A stretch of 64,000 nt of DNA from the NCBI GenBank assembly GCA_964605665.1, contig CAZSDP010000010.1, positions 1-64,000 on the forward strand, in the 5' to 3' direction. Shown one piece after another: positions 54,553 through 64,000 of the stretch. Both the position numbers and the translations under genes were made by a program. Numbering within the stretch: the stretch's first letter is position 1; each line of letters opens with the position of its first letter. The notes under the pieces are model-generated. The model made no database searches and had not been told where the DNA came from. It worked only from the letters and a program-made list of their open reading frames with translations. The DNA is from CAZSDP01 sp964605665. GTDB taxonomy: Bacteria > Planctomycetota > UBA8108 > UBA1146.

Positions 54553-55301
54553 GCCGCGACCCTCTCCGCAGGAGCGAGGAAGATCTGTAATTTCTGCTCA
54601 ACGACCTTTGGATTGTCCCCTGATTGAATGGAGATGATTCCCTCGGCAACGATGCCCATACGGGCAAGCTCTTCGTCGGTTCGCGCCTGCAGTTTGTCAG
54701 CGAGTGGCAAAGCGACCATGTTTGCGAGCATCGCCCCGTACAGGGTCGTCAACAATGCGACCGCCATCGATGGAGCAATCATCGCCGGATCCTCCATGTT
54801 GTTGAGCATCAACACGAGGCCGATCAATGTTCCAATCATCCCGAACGCAGGGGCGTACTTCCCCACGAGCTCGAGAAGTCTCTTCCCTCGCCCATGGCGA
54901 GAGGTCAGGTTCTCCATCTCTGCTTCCAAGGTCTCTGCTATCACTTCTGGATCACTGCCGTCGATCGCCAATTGCAACGCACGACCGAGAAAGGCATCGT
55001 TCACTTCACCCATCACGTTTTCTAACGCGAGGATTCCCTCTCGCCGGGCGATCTCTCCGAAGCGAACCACTTCTGCTACGAGGCTTGCATTTGAGTTTTT
55101 CTTGGCGAAGAACGCATTTTTCAGCACCTTCGGGCCATTCTTGATCGACTTGAGGGGCAAGCTCATCATCGTTGCGGCAAGTCCCCCCCCGATGACAATC
55201 AACAGGGACGGAACGTCGATGAAGGAGCCCAGCGAACTGCCGATCGCAGCCAGTACGAGGGAGATCCCCAAAATCAGTCCGATTATCGTTGCGAGGTCCA
55301 T
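54549..55301 (-). CDS. motA: MotA, flagellar stator protein
   Basis: The 250-residue protein has four membrane helices, with GGGLAATMMSLPL after helix 2, a cytoplasmic loop, and the two later helices (YAPAFGMIGTLIGLVLML and MAVALLTTLYGAMLANMVALPLA) bearing the conserved Pro and Thr. GGAG lies 7 nt before the ATG. The type resembles the PomA/MotP group. Confidence 0.93.
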   Translation of the reverse strand: MDLATIIGLILGISLVLAAIGSSLGSFIDVPSLLIVIGGGLAATMMSLPLKSIKNGPKVLKNAFFAKKNSNASLVAEVVRFGEIARREGILALENVMGEVNDAFLGRALQLAIDGSDPEVIAETLEAEMENLTSRHGRGKRLLELVGKYAPAFGMIGTLIGLVLMLNNMEDPAMIAPSMAVALLTTLYGAMLANMVALPLADKLQARTDEELARMGIVAEGIISIQSGDNPKVVEQKLQIFLAPAERVAA

Positions 55302-55392
55302 CGACTCACTCCACCAACGCCTTCGCCGGGCTCACGAAGACAGCGATTCAACCCTCTACTCCAGCTCCTGCACTCGATTTCCGATGTCAGTG

Positions 55393-55587
55393 TCAGCTCA
55401 CGGCAAATGCCCGGAGCCCCTTGCTGTACTCAACCACTCTCTCGACGATCACATTGCTCTCTTCAGAAACGATGAACTTCTCGCCACTCAGTAGAGTGAC
55501 GACGGAATCAGGCGTTTCCTCAATGCACTTGATCTGTTCACAGTTCAAAATGAACTCGGTTCCATTGAGTCGTGTCAGTTTGATCAA
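55393..55587 (-). CDS. flbD: FlbD family small flagellar protein
   Basis: The 64-residue protein (MIKLTRLNGTEFILNCEQIK, then SVVTLLSGEKFIVSEESN) is a full-length FlbD. FlbD genes commonly stand between flgE and motA, as here. The TTG start has AGGAG 5 nt upstream. Confidence 0.92.
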   Translation of the reverse strand: MIKLTRLNGTEFILNCEQIKCIEETPDSVVTLLSGEKFIVSEESNVIVERVVEYSKGLRAFAVS

Positions 55588-55634
55588 GATGTCTCCTTTC
55601 TGTACATCGTTCGGTTTCCCGATCGGCTTTACAC

Positions 55635-58070
55635 CTAAATCAGGTTCACCAGCTCTTGGAGCATCTCGTCGGAAACTGACACGGTTCGGGCATTCGCTTG
55701 GAAGGCTCTTTGGCCGATGACCAAGTCTGTGAACTGCTGGGCGAGATCGACATTCGACTCTTCCAAAAATCCACTTCGAATGCTTCCACGACCAAAAGTC
55801 TGTGCAGCTCCAATTTGGGGTTCTCCTGAATTGGGGGCTGCTTGGTAGAAATTCGATCCTTCTTCAGTCAATCCGTTGGGGTTCGCAAATCTCGCGAGTG
55901 CGACTTGTCCGATGACTCGCGATTCGCCGCTGGAGAACGTGCCGTTGATCTGCCCGTTCACGCCAACGGAAAACGCATCGAGTGTTCCCCCACCAAAACC
56001 GTCCTGTGTTGCATCAACCTCTGATCCGATCACCGCAAATTGCGTCATCTGCGAGAAGTCCAGCTCGAACTGGAATGGAGTTTCGACTCCTTCTGCCTGC
56101 GCAGCGGTGGTCTGAAGATCGATCGTCAAGATCTCATCTGGACTTCCAGTACCGATGACTTGTCCATTTGAGCCAAAGACCACCGTTCCAGATCCGATGA
56201 CCCGATCGAGATCGGCGTCGTCCGCAGATTCCGCGAAGTAGCGCCAGGTGCTCGGACCATTTGAGGTGGTTCCTTCTTTGACGAAGGTCAGGCTGATCTC
56301 CCGAGGAGTTCCTAGGGAGTCGTATACGGTCTGTGTCATCCGCACTGATTCACCGGTCGCCGACTGGGCGGGACTATTTGCGAAGAGATCGAGGTTTAGA
56401 CCGTTCGATCGAATGGTGAGTCCATGGATGTCATTCTCTGATCCGACGTTTCCAGCAATTTGGAAAGTCCCCGCACTCGGGTCGAGAACGGTGAATGTGG
56501 ATCCAGCGTCAGGGTCCTGGGCAAGAGCGGCATCAAAGCTGATGGTGAAACTGTTGCCCGCGGGATCGATGTTGCTGATGCGTGCGTTCACCAAATTTCC
56601 GCCGGAGAGATATTGGACCTGTTGATTGAGTCCAATGCCCGCCTCTGAAACGAAGTTCGACACACTCGTATCGGTGAGCGTGAAGGAGCGGATACCACCA
56701 GTGGTCACTGCGGGGCTGATCGTGACTGTCGGAGAGGTCGCATCGACGGTGATCAGTGCAGTATCGGTGGACAGAGATACGCCTGCTGGCGCATGAACCG
56801 CGTAAGTATCTCCCACCGCGGGCACCACGGTGAGTGAATTGAACCCGTCGGTGCGGAAAGTCAGCGTATCGAGCGGGCCACCCGCAGTCGACGCGCTCAC
56901 TCCAACGATTTCAGCGATCTGCCCGGCAGCGTTCCCGGAGTCGAATCGGATGTAGTCACCGACTTGCACTCCCCGGAAATTCGCGTCTTGGTCGGTCAAA
57001 CTCGAGAGAGTTGCGACGTCATCGACACCCATCGGATTCAATTCGATGGTCCCATTGTGGATTTCGCCGGTCTGTGGGTCTCGTCGTTGGAACGAAAGCG
57101 TATTCTCGGTTTGCTCTGCTCCATTCCAAGTTCCGGTGTTGATACCGAAGCTTCGCTCGAAGAAGCCCATCAAGTCTCCGAGGGTTGTCCCCCCGGTTGG
57201 AGGCGGATCTCCGACGACAAAAGTCGCGCCGGGTAAGCTTCTGCTTCCCTTGGCTGCGGAGAGCTCGATTTGAACTCCAGTGGGCTGATTCTGTAACTCC
57301 GGGAAGACAAAGTTCGCGCCGGCAGGGGTTCCGTTCGTACCGGTTGTCGCGTCGAACTCAATTTGAGAGCCGTCGGAACGAACCAAGTTCGCGAGGGGTG
57401 TCTGCTCTGTTGCCCGCTCCAAGCCGAGTGGGTTTTCGGCAGAGATCAGATCGTTGTTGGTCAATCTGTTGTCGAAGAACCGCTCAGAGAAGAGCTGAGT
57501 GCCTTCTTCGCCCGAGAGCCCATTCGCCTTGAGATTTCCGGCAATCGTCATGTTGTTGGTCGCACGTGCGATCGTCTCGAGTCCAAGAGGGATTTGAATG
57601 TCCTCGAGCACGCCACCGGTGTTGATTTCGAAGTTCTCGTCTGCCATCCAACCTTGGACCACAAATCCCGTCGCAGGATCATGAAGCAGCTGGGACGGAT
57701 TCAGCGTGAAGCTACCGTCTCTCGTGAACCGCCGACCACCGGACGCGTTGTTGACGACAAAGAAGCCATCGCCATCGATCGCCAGGTCAGAGGTGACACC
57801 GGTCGCCTCAAAGGGCCCTTGATTGAAGTTCGAAACGGTGTTTCCGACTAGAACTCCATGTCCGATTTGCGTCGGGTCAATGCCACCAAGACTGCCTTGG
57901 GGAGCAACCCCGTGCGAAACCATTTGACTCATCATCGTCGCGAAATCGACACGCGTACTCTTGAATGCAGTCGTGTCCACATTAGCAATGTTGTTCCCGA
58001 TCACTTCGATCCGGAATTGCTGAGCCTGGATGCCCGCGACGGCGGTATTGAGGGATCGAATGAGTGCCAT
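55635..58070 (-). CDS. flgE: FlgE, flagellar hook protein (large form)
   Basis: The 811-residue protein is about twice the E. coli hook protein. The N-terminus (MALIRSLNTAVAGIQAQQ, then NNIANVDTTAFKSTRVDF) and C-terminus (LAQQFTDLVIGQRAFQANAR) are the rod/hook coiled-coil segments. Between lie extra beta-rich domains with repeated Thr/Gly-rich stretches. ATG 58070 has GAGG 6 nt upstream; the frame is open to 58109 without support. Confidence 0.93.
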   Translation of the reverse strand: MALIRSLNTAVAGIQAQQFRIEVIGNNIANVDTTAFKSTRVDFATMMSQMVSHGVAPQGSLGGIDPTQIGHGVLVGNTVSNFNQGPFEATGVTSDLAIDGDGFFVVNNASGGRRFTRDGSFTLNPSQLLHDPATGFVVQGWMADENFEINTGGVLEDIQIPLGLETIARATNNMTIAGNLKANGLSGEEGTQLFSERFFDNRLTNNDLISAENPLGLERATEQTPLANLVRSDGSQIEFDATTGTNGTPAGANFVFPELQNQPTGVQIELSAAKGSRSLPGATFVVGDPPPTGGTTLGDLMGFFERSFGINTGTWNGAEQTENTLSFQRRDPQTGEIHNGTIELNPMGVDDVATLSSLTDQDANFRGVQVGDYIRFDSGNAAGQIAEIVGVSASTAGGPLDTLTFRTDGFNSLTVVPAVGDTYAVHAPAGVSLSTDTALITVDATSPTVTISPAVTTGGIRSFTLTDTSVSNFVSEAGIGLNQQVQYLSGGNLVNARISNIDPAGNSFTISFDAALAQDPDAGSTFTVLDPSAGTFQIAGNVGSENDIHGLTIRSNGLNLDLFANSPAQSATGESVRMTQTVYDSLGTPREISLTFVKEGTTSNGPSTWRYFAESADDADLDRVIGSGTVVFGSNGQVIGTGSPDEILTIDLQTTAAQAEGVETPFQFELDFSQMTQFAVIGSEVDATQDGFGGGTLDAFSVGVNGQINGTFSSGESRVIGQVALARFANPNGLTEEGSNFYQAAPNSGEPQIGAAQTFGRGSIRSGFLEESNVDLAQQFTDLVIGQRAFQANARTVSVSDEMLQELVNLI

Positions 58071-58179
58071 GAATTCCCTCGCTCCTTCCGTTCGTCCGTT
58101 GTCATCCACGTCCCTGTGTCGTAAGTCTCACGCCGATCCTTGGCGTGAGTCGTAAACTCGTGCGATCAATCCAGAAGAC

Positions 58180-58746
58180 TCAAGGTCCGTCTGAACCGCC
58201 GCTCGGGTCCTGAGTAGAATCACTTTGATCGTTCGGCAAGTCCGCTTCGTCCTCGGTAATCTCGACGAGAACAGGTCCTCGAACTTCGCGGACTCCTTGT
58301 AACTCCATGCTGGTCACAGTCGGCACCGTAGAACTCCCTGCTTGTTCTCCGATACCCTGAACACCACTCAACTTCAGAACTGATCGACCACCATTGACTT
58401 CGAAGCTGGTCACAATCCCGATCACTTCCAAACCGTTGACGTCTTGTCCCGAAACCATTTGTCCGATCAGCGTGCTCGCTGAGGCGAGTTGTTGACCGAA
58501 GGTCATCGACTGGAGGCTCTCTGAGAGTTGCGCAAGGCTTTCAGTCATCTGGGTTGACGCTTCCAGATTCTGCATCTGGGTCAACTGGCCAAGGAACTCC
58601 CGATTGTCGAGTGGCTCGAATGGATCTTGATTCGCCAGCTCGGCGATCATGATCTCGAGGAAGTCCTCTTGATTGAGAATCCCACCCTGGGTTCCCGATT
58701 GAGAAATCGGTGTTGACGTGATCGAGCTCACGGATTGAGTTTCCAT
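58180..58746 (-). CDS. flgD: FlgD, hook cap protein
   Basis: The 188-residue protein has the FlgD N-terminal signature LNQEDFLEIMIAELANQDPFEP and FLGQLTQMQNLEAS, which assists hook assembly. The start at 58746 has a good AGGAGG site; the open frame to 58791 overlaps fliK. Confidence 0.92.
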   Translation of the reverse strand: METQSVSSITSTPISQSGTQGGILNQEDFLEIMIAELANQDPFEPLDNREFLGQLTQMQNLEASTQMTESLAQLSESLQSMTFGQQLASASTLIGQMVSGQDVNGLEVIGIVTSFEVNGGRSVLKLSGVQGIGEQAGSSTVPTVTSMELQGVREVRGPVLVEITEDEADLPNDQSDSTQDPSGGSDGP

Positions 58747-58754
58747 GCTGCCTC

Positions 58755-60101
58755 CTATCCTCTGAGATCGACCGCTTTGCCCAGGTGCCACAGTCTCAAC
58801 TCACGAATGTCTTCAACTTCTTCAAGTTCGTTCTTTTCTTCTCCAGAATTCGCTTCAGAAGAAGCGGACTCCCCTTGCCCGGCATCTTGATCTGCCGGCC
58901 TCAAATCGACCTCGACCGAGTTGGTATTCCAGCCGTGCTCCTCCAGAGATCGGTGGAGTTCATCCAGATGGCTGCGGAGAATCTCCCGTACCTCTTCTGT
59001 TTCGACTGTGAATCGAATCCCCATCTGCTCTTCAGCAATTCGGAAATCCACATCCACTCGGCCCATTCGCGGTGGGTCTAATCGAATTTTGAGTTGGTGA
59101 TCGCCTCGAGCCAAACTGCGTCGAACCAATCGGTAGATACGGCGAGCGAGCTCAGGTGGCTCTACGGACTCCGCTTGAATCACTTCGGGAGGCGCCGCCG
59201 TCGGAGCATCCAACTTCATTCCATCCGATCGCACTGAGAGTGCCGAAGATGGATTGGGCCTGGAGGAAGAATCGAAAGTTCCTTCGTTACTGACCGGTTG
59301 CTTCGGTGCTGCCACCTCAGCCTCCGCCGTGGAGTAAGCGGGTGGCGGTCCCTCGCTCAGACTCTGCTGAGTGGTACGACCGAGGATATGAAACGACGAA
59401 GAGGAAGCTCCGCCATTGCCATCCTGATTGCTCTCAAACCAGCTCTGTTTTCCAGCCGCCGAGAGGCCAGCAAGGGGTGAAACGACCGTCGATATCCCTT
59501 TTAGGCCTTCTGCCTGAGTGGTTCCTCGAGGAGTGGCGGCGAGAGCCTTCTCTCCTTCTACTCCACCGATTTCGGTCGTTACGCTGCCGCCTGTGCTCAA
59601 CTCAGAGGTTGCAGTGACCGCCCCCTTTTTGGAATTCAGCGGAGGATGCCCCGGCAAGCGTTGCATCGCAGGCTCGGCCTTTTGCGGTGCGCTCTCCTTC
59701 GTATCTTGCGAGATCTGAGCGACGCCGGTGACCGTCTTGCTCTCGCTCGGATTCTGCTTCCCTTGCTGAGGCTCGAACGACTCACCGGCGGCTGTTCTCG
59801 TTGCGTTGGCGACCTGCGTCACCTGCTCCGCTTCCAGATCGGTAGACTCGCTCGAGTCTCGCGGGGACTCGGAGACTTCCTCAGCGGCATCACGAGAATC
59901 AGTGACCTTATCTTCGATCTCCGAATCTCGGCGTTGACTCGCTGAGTCTTGGCGCTCGATCTTCTCACGATCACGACTGTTGCGAACCTCTAAGAGGCTC
60001 TCTGGAAAACTCCGCGAATTCGCATCGGATCGACGATCTCCTGAGGAAGAACGCTCAGAGACAATGGCATCGACGGTACTCGGAAGAGTTGGGACTTTCA
60101 T
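58755..60101 (-). CDS. fliK: FliK, flagellar hook-length control protein
   Basis: The 448-residue protein has a long disordered, Ser/Glu/Gln-rich N-terminal part and the conserved C-terminal Flg_hook domain (LKIRLDPPRMGRVDVDFR, IRFTVETEEVREILRSHL, LHRSLEEHGWN). FliK measures hook length and triggers the FlhB switch. ATGA overlap with the upstream gene. Confidence 0.9.
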   Translation of the reverse strand: MKVPTLPSTVDAIVSERSSSGDRRSDANSRSFPESLLEVRNSRDREKIERQDSASQRRDSEIEDKVTDSRDAAEEVSESPRDSSESTDLEAEQVTQVANATRTAAGESFEPQQGKQNPSESKTVTGVAQISQDTKESAPQKAEPAMQRLPGHPPLNSKKGAVTATSELSTGGSVTTEIGGVEGEKALAATPRGTTQAEGLKGISTVVSPLAGLSAAGKQSWFESNQDGNGGASSSSFHILGRTTQQSLSEGPPPAYSTAEAEVAAPKQPVSNEGTFDSSSRPNPSSALSVRSDGMKLDAPTAAPPEVIQAESVEPPELARRIYRLVRRSLARGDHQLKIRLDPPRMGRVDVDFRIAEEQMGIRFTVETEEVREILRSHLDELHRSLEEHGWNTNSVEVDLRPADQDAGQGESASSEANSGEEKNELEEVEDIRELRLWHLGKAVDLRG

Positions 60102-60811
60102 TGCGAAAGGTCTCCCACGCTAGGCGAGGATCCCGTGACTCGCTCCAGTCGCGCAATGATGCGCGATGCAAGCCCCGGATCCTTGCTACTGAGTTCGGTT
60201 AGCACCTGACCTGCGCGTTTTGCAGGCAACTCTTCCATGAGCTGGGCTACCGTGTTCTCGTCGAGTCCATTCGACGCTTCTCGATTGGCTAAGATCTCTG
60301 CAAGAGCCTCATTCTCGATGTTCGATAAGGTCTCCAGCAGATGAGGTCTCGAAAAGAGCGCCCCTCGTTTCGCTTCGATTCTTCGCTTCCATTCCGTGGG
60401 TTCTTCCAGCACAGACTCCGGCGACACTGGCTGCTCAAAGATCTCGGTCAGAAGATCAGCGAGAGCGACCGAGACTGTTCTCTCGGAGTCTTCTCGAGCT
60501 GTCACTGCCACTTCTCGACGGACAAGCTCTTCGGCATTTTGTTTGACCTGCGCTTCGTACGTCTCAAGTCTCCGACGCCAGATCCCCTCTTCGATGGGGG
60601 TGATTTCCTGCCCCGGTTTGACGACTGAAGGGGGATCCACATCCGCCTCAGCAATTTCTGAAACGGCTGTCGATCGCAATTGGTCTACAAGATGATCGAA
60701 GTCGACGACTCCTCGCACTTGCAGAACCACGACTGCGACGGCAACAAGCGGAATCAGCGTTCCGCATGCAGCGCACCAGACCGTTATCAGTCCTCGGAGA
60801 GGCTTCTTCAA
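60098..60811 (-). CDS. YlxF/MotE-like flagellar protein with MgtE N-like domain
   Basis: The 237-residue protein has an N-terminal membrane helix (LIPLVAVAVVVLQVRGVV), a coiled-coil segment (WRRRLETYEAQVKQNAEELV) and a C-terminal MgtE N-domain-like part (LMEELPAKRAGQVLTELSSKDP). Its position between fliJ and fliK is that of ylxF in Bacillus and of MotE-like chaperones elsewhere. A role in stator or export support is inferred. TTG start with GGAG upstream, overlapping the fliJ stop. Confidence 0.75.
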   Translation of the reverse strand: MKKPLRGLITVWCAACGTLIPLVAVAVVVLQVRGVVDFDHLVDQLRSTAVSEIAEADVDPPSVVKPGQEITPIEEGIWRRRLETYEAQVKQNAEELVRREVAVTAREDSERTVSVALADLLTEIFEQPVSPESVLEEPTEWKRRIEAKRGALFSRPHLLETLSNIENEALAEILANREASNGLDENTVAQLMEELPAKRAGQVLTELSSKDPGLASRIIARLERVTGSSPSVGDLSQ

Positions 60812-61260
60812 ACTTCGGCTCCCTTACCGATCCGAGACCCAGCAGCAACTTCGTCTAAGTCCCGAATTTCTTGGCGCCGACTTGAGAGCCGATGCTCTTC
60901 CTTACGGCGTTCTCGTAACCGCTCGACGAGTTGTCGCTCTCGAATCGCCCGTTCGGCAACTCGCTGCGACTCGATCAACTCTGCCCTCCGCCGAATGACC
61001 TCGGCGTCGATCTCGCGCCCACGGTTGTCGAGCGTGATCAGGTATCTGCGGTGGCGAAGAATCTCTTCCATCTCGAGCATTCCTTGCTCGAGTCTCCTCA
61101 ACGCGTCTATTGTGCGATCCCGCTCCGAAGTGATCTGCTCACGCCGTTGCACGGCATCCGCGACCGCACCTTGATGCGCACGCAGGATTCCTACACAGCG
61201 GTCTTCTTCGACCTTTCTCATGCGCAGCAGACCTTCAAGTCGGAAACGGAACTGCTTCAT
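60808..61260 (-). CDS. fliJ: FliJ, flagellar export chaperone
   Basis: The 150-residue protein is nearly all coiled coil (MKQFRFRLEGLLRMRKVEED, then helices rich in Arg/Glu), as in FliJ. It works with the FliI ATPase. ATG overlaps the fliI stop. Confidence 0.85.
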   Translation of the reverse strand: MKQFRFRLEGLLRMRKVEEDRCVGILRAHQGAVADAVQRREQITSERDRTIDALRRLEQGMLEMEEILRHRRYLITLDNRGREIDAEVIRRRAELIESQRVAERAIRERQLVERLRERRKEEHRLSSRRQEIRDLDEVAAGSRIGKGAEV

Positions 61261-62621
61261 CCAATGCTCCCCTCAGTGGACCCCAGCGTACGCATGGGCA
61301 TCTTCCGAGATTCTGTTCCGATAGAGATAAGCGCCTCGACCGACTCTCGGCGGGAACACTCCTCATCTGATCGCTGTCTGAGCAACGTCTCGATCTTTGG
61401 AAATCGATCGAGTGCCGCATCAGTTCTCGGGTCCTGGCCACGAACGTAAGCTCCCAATTGCACCAAATCTTCGACGTCACGCGCCCGCGCCAGGTCTTCT
61501 TTGATCAACTGCGCGGCCACGGCATGTTCTTCACTAATCACTTCGGGCATGACTCGACTGACGCTCTCAAGAATGTCAATCGCGGGGAAATGACCGCGCG
61601 ATGCGAGGCGACGTGAGAGCCATATGTGCCCGTCGAGAATTCCGCGAACGGCATCTCCGATGGGGTCGTGGAGATCGTCGCCTTCGACAAGCACGGTGTA
61701 AAAACTGGTGATCGTTCCCTCTACTCCGGCACCCGTTCGCTCGAGAATCTGCGGAAGTAAGGTGAAAACCGAAGGAGGAAATCCTCGCGTTGTTGGAGGT
61801 TCATTGGCAGACAAGCCGACTTCGCGCTGCGCTAGGGCGACTCTAGTCAAAGAGTCCAAGAGGAGGAGAACGTCCTCTCCTCGATCTCTGAACCACTCCG
61901 CGATGGCGGTGGCGGTCCGTGCAGCTCGAAGTCGAAGAACGGGGGGATCATCACTCGTAGCGACCACCACGATGGAACGCTTGAGTCCCTCAGGACCAAG
62001 ATCTCGTTCGATGAACTCCCGTACTTCTCGTCCTCGTTCCCCGACGAGACCGATCACGCACACGGGAGCTTCACTTCTGTTCGCCAGCATTCCTAAGATG
62101 GTCGATTTTCCGACACCACTACCGGCAAAAATTCCCATCCGTTGACCTTTTCCGCAGGTCAACAATGCATCGATCGCTCTGACACCAGTGCCGATCGGCT
62201 CTTGAATCCGCTGTCTCAAGAGCGGGGAAACGGGAGTTCCGTCCGCCGGCACACGGGCCTGGGGGCGAATCTCTTCAAGGCCGTCGATCGGATCACCACG
62301 GCCATCGATGACGCGTCCCAGTAGGTCGGTCGAGACCGGGACATCTTGGCGCGCACCTTCGTAAACCACCGGATCCCCTGGAGCGACGCCATCGAGGCGT
62401 CCAAAGGGCAGCAACAGAGTGCGACCATCTCGGAAGCCAACAACTTCCGCGTCGACATCGCGCTCTGAGTCTTGGCCCAGGACAATCCGACATGCCCCAC
62501 CGACCGGCAATGGGAGGCCTTCCGCTTCGGCAACGAGACCGACAACACGACGAACCCGTCCGACGATTCGGACTGGATCTTGATCGCGTACCGTTTCGAT
62601 CGCCTGACGGAAGATATTCAT
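61257..62621 (-). CDS. fliI: FliI, flagellar export ATPase
   Basis: The 454-residue F1-like ATPase has Walker A GIFAGSGVGKST, VIGLVGERGREVREFIE and LLLLDSLTRVALAQREVGL. It powers flagellar export. The ATG overlaps the fliH stop as ATGA. Confidence 0.96.
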   Translation of the reverse strand: MNIFRQAIETVRDQDPVRIVGRVRRVVGLVAEAEGLPLPVGGACRIVLGQDSERDVDAEVVGFRDGRTLLLPFGRLDGVAPGDPVVYEGARQDVPVSTDLLGRVIDGRGDPIDGLEEIRPQARVPADGTPVSPLLRQRIQEPIGTGVRAIDALLTCGKGQRMGIFAGSGVGKSTILGMLANRSEAPVCVIGLVGERGREVREFIERDLGPEGLKRSIVVVATSDDPPVLRLRAARTATAIAEWFRDRGEDVLLLLDSLTRVALAQREVGLSANEPPTTRGFPPSVFTLLPQILERTGAGVEGTITSFYTVLVEGDDLHDPIGDAVRGILDGHIWLSRRLASRGHFPAIDILESVSRVMPEVISEEHAVAAQLIKEDLARARDVEDLVQLGAYVRGQDPRTDAALDRFPKIETLLRQRSDEECSRRESVEALISIGTESRKMPMRTLGSTEGSIG

Positions 62622-63610
62622 CCGGTCACCTCAGGCTCTCCGGCGAATTCTTCTTCAGTTGAGAATGCGGACGAACCGCTTTGACTCGAGTGGCTTCCGA
62701 GCAAGCGCTCCTCGATCAAACTGAATTGTGTTTCAATGCTTTGGTCAACGGTCCCGCAAACGGCTCGAACTATGCAACCGCCCCTTTCGAGGTCGGTTTT
62801 TTCGACGATCTCGATCGAGTCCTGCGCGGAGACCTTGCCGTAAATCTCAGAGAGATACTCTTCTGCGGCGAGTCGGTCTTTCGGGTGGATCTCGATCTTC
62901 AAGCCGTGTTGATTTTCAATGCGATCGATCGCCGCTCTGAGCACATCTCTGATCACACCCTCGGGAGATTCGACCTCACGACGTACGATACGGCGAGCCA
63001 TCGTCACGGCGAGTTCGAGAAGATCGCGATGAGCGCAATCTCGCAATTGGCGGCGCTCTTGATCAAATTCCTGAACAAGTGACTCCAAAGCAGGAACGAG
63101 TCCACCGGTGCTCTCACTGAGTTCCGACATCACTTCGTCATATGCTTTGGATCGTCCCTCAAGAAGACCTTTCTCGAGTCCTTCAGAATAGCCCTTTTGA
63201 AAGCCTTCATTTGAGGCTTGCTCAAAGCCTTCTCGTTCTCCGCGTTCACGTCCTTCTTGGTATGCACGGTCAACGGCTTCCTGCGATCGACGAGTCGTTT
63301 CGTTGACCCGATCTTCGATCTGCTTTCTTGCCGCTCTCATCGCTTCAGTAATCTGCTGTCGACTACGCTCAACTTGCGCTCGGAGACGCTCTTCAAACTC
63401 ATATGCAGCACCGCGCAAGTGCTCGATGCGCCCTTGGCTATTTCGAACCAAGGCTTCAGTGAGTTCTGAAATGTCCTCGAGTTGAAATCGTTGGTCGAGC
63501 AGCGCTCCCCGATCACTCGGTCGGATCACACGAGTGACGTCTTGACTAGAGACATCCACCGTTTCGTGGATCGGTTTCAGTTCATCAGAGGCTGATTGGT
63601 TAGACGACAA
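62618..63610 (-). CDS. fliH: FliH, regulator of the export ATPase
   Basis: The 330-residue protein has a long coiled coil with the FliH GxxxG-like run (EGFEQASNEGFQKGYSEGLEKG) and the C-terminal ATPase-binding domain (LELAVTMARRIVRREVE). I chose TTG 63610 because GGAGG lies 6 nt before it; this start overlaps the end of fliG by 11 bp. A GTG at 63628 is also in frame but lacks this site. Confidence 0.88.
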   Translation of the reverse strand: MSSNQSASDELKPIHETVDVSSQDVTRVIRPSDRGALLDQRFQLEDISELTEALVRNSQGRIEHLRGAAYEFEERLRAQVERSRQQITEAMRAARKQIEDRVNETTRRSQEAVDRAYQEGRERGEREGFEQASNEGFQKGYSEGLEKGLLEGRSKAYDEVMSELSESTGGLVPALESLVQEFDQERRQLRDCAHRDLLELAVTMARRIVRREVESPEGVIRDVLRAAIDRIENQHGLKIEIHPKDRLAAEEYLSEIYGKVSAQDSIEIVEKTDLERGGCIVRAVCGTVDQSIETQFSLIEERLLGSHSSQSGSSAFSTEEEFAGEPEVTG

Positions 63611-64000
63611 GGTTCGCCTCCCCACCACGGCCCTGAATCACCACATCGCCGGCTTCTTCGAGTCGCCGCACAATTTCGACGATCTGAGACTGTGCCGCTT
63701 CCACATCCGAAATGCGGACTGGGCCCATGTACTGGATTTCCTCCTGGACCATTTCGGAAGCTCGCTTCGACATGTTCTTGAAGATCTTGTTCTTGAGTTC
63801 TTCGGAAGCGAGTTTGAGAGCCAGTGCCAGCGACTTGTTTTCGACTTCCTTCAGGACGCTCTGCATTCCTCTGTCCTCAACGAGGACCAGATCTTCGAAC
63901 ACGAACATCAGTTTCTTGATTTCTTCCGCGAGCTCGATCGACTCTTCTTCTATCGTCTCGAGAATTGCTCGCTCAGTACTGCGGTCGAGGACGTTGAGAA
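63600..64000 (-). CDS. fliG: FliG, flagellar motor switch protein, 5' part beyond window edge
   Basis: The frame is open to the window end, so 133 codons of the C-terminal part are seen. Segments such as LDRSTERAILETIEEESIELAEEIKKLMFVFEDL and NKIFKNMSKRASEMVQEEIQYMGPVRISDVEAAQ are the FliG middle/C-terminal domains. FliG couples stator and rotor. It is the first visible gene of the cluster; fliF probably lies outside. Confidence 0.95.
   Translation of the reverse strand, partial: LNVLDRSTERAILETIEEESIELAEEIKKLMFVFEDLVLVEDRGMQSVLKEVENKSLALALKLASEELKNKIFKNMSKRASEMVQEEIQYMGPVRISDVEAAQSQIVEIVRRLEEAGDVVIQGRGGEANLVV

Overview
The window is a 64 kb piece of a bacterial chromosome with moderately high G+C and dense coding, frequent ATGA stop/start overlaps, and many GTG or TTG starts that follow clear Shine-Dalgarno sequences. 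It has one assembly gap (N at 3401-3500). A large flagellar cluster, lipoprotein and secreted proteins, WaaP-like kinases and a cytochrome bd-like membrane complex point to a motile diderm. Bacillithiol genes together with selenocysteine genes fit groups such as Acidobacteriota, Planctomycetota or related lineages, but the phylum cannot be fixed by eye. I saw no rRNA gene, insertion sequence or CRISPR array.

Left part (1-20781), mixed housekeeping on both strands: a three-gene operon of two CydA-like membrane proteins (one with a fused cytochrome c) plus a gene cut by the window edge; a 17-bp tandem repeat around the gap; an RlmI-type methyltransferase; a secreted sialidase-like protein; a UbiD-type decarboxylase preceded by a HypA-like protein without metal ligands; a methyltransferase; an M20 amidohydrolase; prolyl-tRNA synthetase; M61 and M48 peptidases; a low-molecular-weight phosphatase; a PilZ protein; two paralogous secreted VWA proteins; and MogA.

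Middle part (20798-42335): a four-gene, fully overlapping operon of a methyltransferase with bshC, bshB and bshA (bacillithiol synthesis, possibly N-methylated); PriA; HU; then a selenium region. In that region a DUF3108 protein, selA and selD lie in a row, and selD is itself a selenoprotein gene, read through an in-frame TGA at codon 17. The tRNA-Sec gene lies 2.3 kb further on, behind a three-gene operon of two WaaP-like kinases with altered catalytic motifs and a small membrane protein. A 1510-residue UPF1-like helicase with a C-terminal nuclease-like domain, LysA and an isoaspartyl peptidase-like lipoprotein follow.

Right part (42493-64000): one long minus-strand flagellar cluster in transcription order fliG (cut by the edge), fliH, fliI, fliJ, ylxF-like, fliK, flgD, flgE, flbD, motA, motB, fliL, fliN, fliO, fliP, fliQ, fliR, flhB, flhA, flhF, flhG, a small membrane ORF and fliA. 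fliM is missing from its usual place between fliL and fliN, while FliN carries a FliM/FliY-like CheY-docking motif in its N-terminal extension.
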